Positions 63,509-64,000 of a DNA stretch of 64,000 nt are shown in pieces (position 1 is the first letter of the stretch; each line of letters opens with the position of its first letter). The notes beneath the pieces were generated by a model. It was not told the DNA's origin, ran no database searches, and was given only the letters and a program-made list of their open reading frames with translations. The position numbers and the translations under genes were made by a program. This DNA comes from an uncultured Alphaproteobacteria bacterium (GTDB taxonomy: Bacteria; Pseudomonadota; Alphaproteobacteria; Methylaequorales; Methylaequoraceae). The stretch is from NCBI GenBank assembly GCA_902613995.1, contig CACMJG010000001.1, positions 187,518 through 251,517 on the forward strand. Direction: 5' to 3'.

Positions 63509-63522
63509 GCAATTACAGTGCC
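63509..63522 (-). promoter_or_regulatory. Sigma-54 (-24/-12) promoter of the 519-residue flagellin
   Basis: On the minus strand TTGGCACTGTAATTGCAG has GG at 63522-63521, a 10-base spacer and GC at 63510-63509; TGGCAC and TTGCA match the sigma-54 consensus almost fully. The expected start is near 63497, giving a leader of about 25 bases with the ribosome binding site TTAGGAG before the ATG at 63472. Flagellin genes of alphaproteobacteria such as Caulobacter are known to use sigma-54. Confidence 0.85.
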
Positions 63523-63663
63523 AATGATACAGATTTACTTTTATTTATGAAATTCACAAAATATAGGAATTGAAATGCAATTTTTTACAATATTTAGTGT
63601 TATTTTTTTGACGGTTTTTTAATACTCTATGGATATTTTGTGAATAACTTGAAATTATTAGGT

Positions 63664-63696
63664 AAAAAAAAAAGGGAGAGCTAATTTAGCTCCCCC
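63664..63696 (-). terminator. Intrinsic terminator of the flagellin fragment
   Basis: On the minus strand GGGGGAGCTAA pairs with TTAGCTCTCCC (one bulged base) and is followed by ten U (63673-63664). It lies 27 bases after the stop of the partial flagellin gene at 63723 and separates it from the next flagellin promoter. Confidence 0.88.
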
Positions 63697-63722
63697 TTTT
63701 ATTCATTTTAAGTCTGTATCTC

Positions 63723-64000
63723 TTACTGTAATACAGCAAGAACAGCAGCTTGTGCTTGGTTAGCTTGTGAAACCATTGCCATTGCAGACTGATTCAAAAT
63801 TGAAAATTTTGCAAGATTTGCAGATGATCTAGCAAAATCTGTATCAGCAATACGCGCAGCAGCAGCTTCAAAGTTTGCAGCCAAAGCATAGTTAGCAGCT
63901 TGGTGTCCTTTTAGTGCTGACAAACCTGCAGCCATTTCCCCAAGTGCTTCCTGAATATCTGTGGTTGTTGCATCAATAGTACTACAGAAGTATCAGCTAA
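63723..64000 (-). CDS. Flagellin, C-terminal fragment running off the window, with an apparent frameshift
   Basis: The last 70 residues end ARIADTDFARSSANLAKFSILNQSAMAMVSQANQAQAAVLAVLQ, the flagellin C-terminal D0 helix. Upstream of the first ATG (63935) the same frame reads STIDATTTDIQEALGE and then meets a TGA at 63995-63993, while another frame reads ADTS at 63997-63986. A single-base indel between about 63978 and 63989 would join them. The gene therefore continues past base 64000 with either an assembly/sequencing error or a genuine broken gene. The terminator downstream suggests it was an active transcription unit. Confidence 0.8.

Noticed and set aside
1..64000. CRISPR arrays, IS elements, prophage or rRNA genes
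   Set aside because: No repeated spacer-like units, terminal inverted repeats, transposase or integrase motifs, or rRNA sequences were seen.

Overview
The window is an AT-rich (by eye about 30% G+C, not counted), very compact stretch of chromosome. Gene content and order point to a free-living, probably marine, streamlined alphaproteobacterium. Clusters typical of that class are rpmF-plsX-fabH-ihfA-merR, nrdR-ribD-ribE-ribB-ribH-nusB-thiL, relA/spoT-pdxJ-lepB-rnc-era-recO and dapA-smpB-folK-rpoZ. Most intergenic gaps are under 80 bases, many genes overlap by 1-44 bases, and three convergent pairs overlap at their stops. A placement near AEGEAN-169/HIMB59-like lineages is a guess from base composition and content. 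I saw no IS element, prophage or CRISPR array.

Layout. 1-1.7 kb: end of a TonB-dependent receptor and a tonB gene. 1.7-8.8 kb: tRNA-Glu, a small secreted protein, recJ, a pyrophosphate-type phosphofructokinase, hom, an OmpA-like lipoprotein, a gamma-carbonic-anhydrase-like protein and argC. 8.8-14 kb: ribosomal proteins S9 and L13, cutA, tRNA-Pro, and the merR-ihfA-fabH-plsX-rpmF cluster with a cytochrome bc1 chaperone and bamE. 14-25 kb: proton-pumping pyrophosphatase, thiL, nusB, a riboflavin operon whose RibB carries a degenerate GTP cyclohydrolase II-like tail (RibBX type), nrdR, glyA, rpiB and an amino acid symporter. 25-29 kb: a biotin operon bioF, bioC, bioD, bioA with a pimeloyl-ACP methyl ester esterase candidate. 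29-36 kb: metY-hemB, then a serine-glyoxylate aminotransferase / hydroxyacid dehydrogenase / glycerate 2-kinase operon that turns serine plus glyoxylate into glycolytic intermediates. 36-46 kb: recO-era-rnc-lepB-pdxJ-spoT/relA-rpoZ-folK-smpB-dapA and a lytic transglycosylase. 46-55 kb: hsp20 with a palindromic promoter and a ROSE-like candidate RNA thermometer, a ferric iron ABC transporter behind a near-consensus Fur box, three small genes, a tungstate-type ABC transporter lacking its binding protein, a molbindin, a bile-acid-type symporter, a bacterioferritin-like protein and a methyltransferase. 55.7-64 kb: a flagellar filament region with three flagellin-family genes, fliD, three separate FliS-like chaperones, a FliT-position protein and an embedded ClC chloride transporter.

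The most interesting signals are as follows. (1) The filament locus has each flagellin family member near its own divergent FliS-like protein, and three good sigma-54 (-24/-12) promoter matches, one of them in front of a methyltransferase 7 kb away, suggest that gene belongs to the flagellar regulon. (2) The hsp20 leader has a palindromic operator, a consensus promoter and a hairpin pairing UUGCUU with the ribosome binding site across a G-G mismatch. (3) A PPi-type phosphofructokinase occupies the place where class II fructose bisphosphatase (glpX) usually sits between hom and recJ, in a genome that also carries a proton-pumping pyrophosphatase. (4) There are degenerate or altered enzymes: RibBX, a ClC with tyrosine at the gating glutamate, and a HemB without zinc cysteines. 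All functional statements come from reading motifs; no database search was run.
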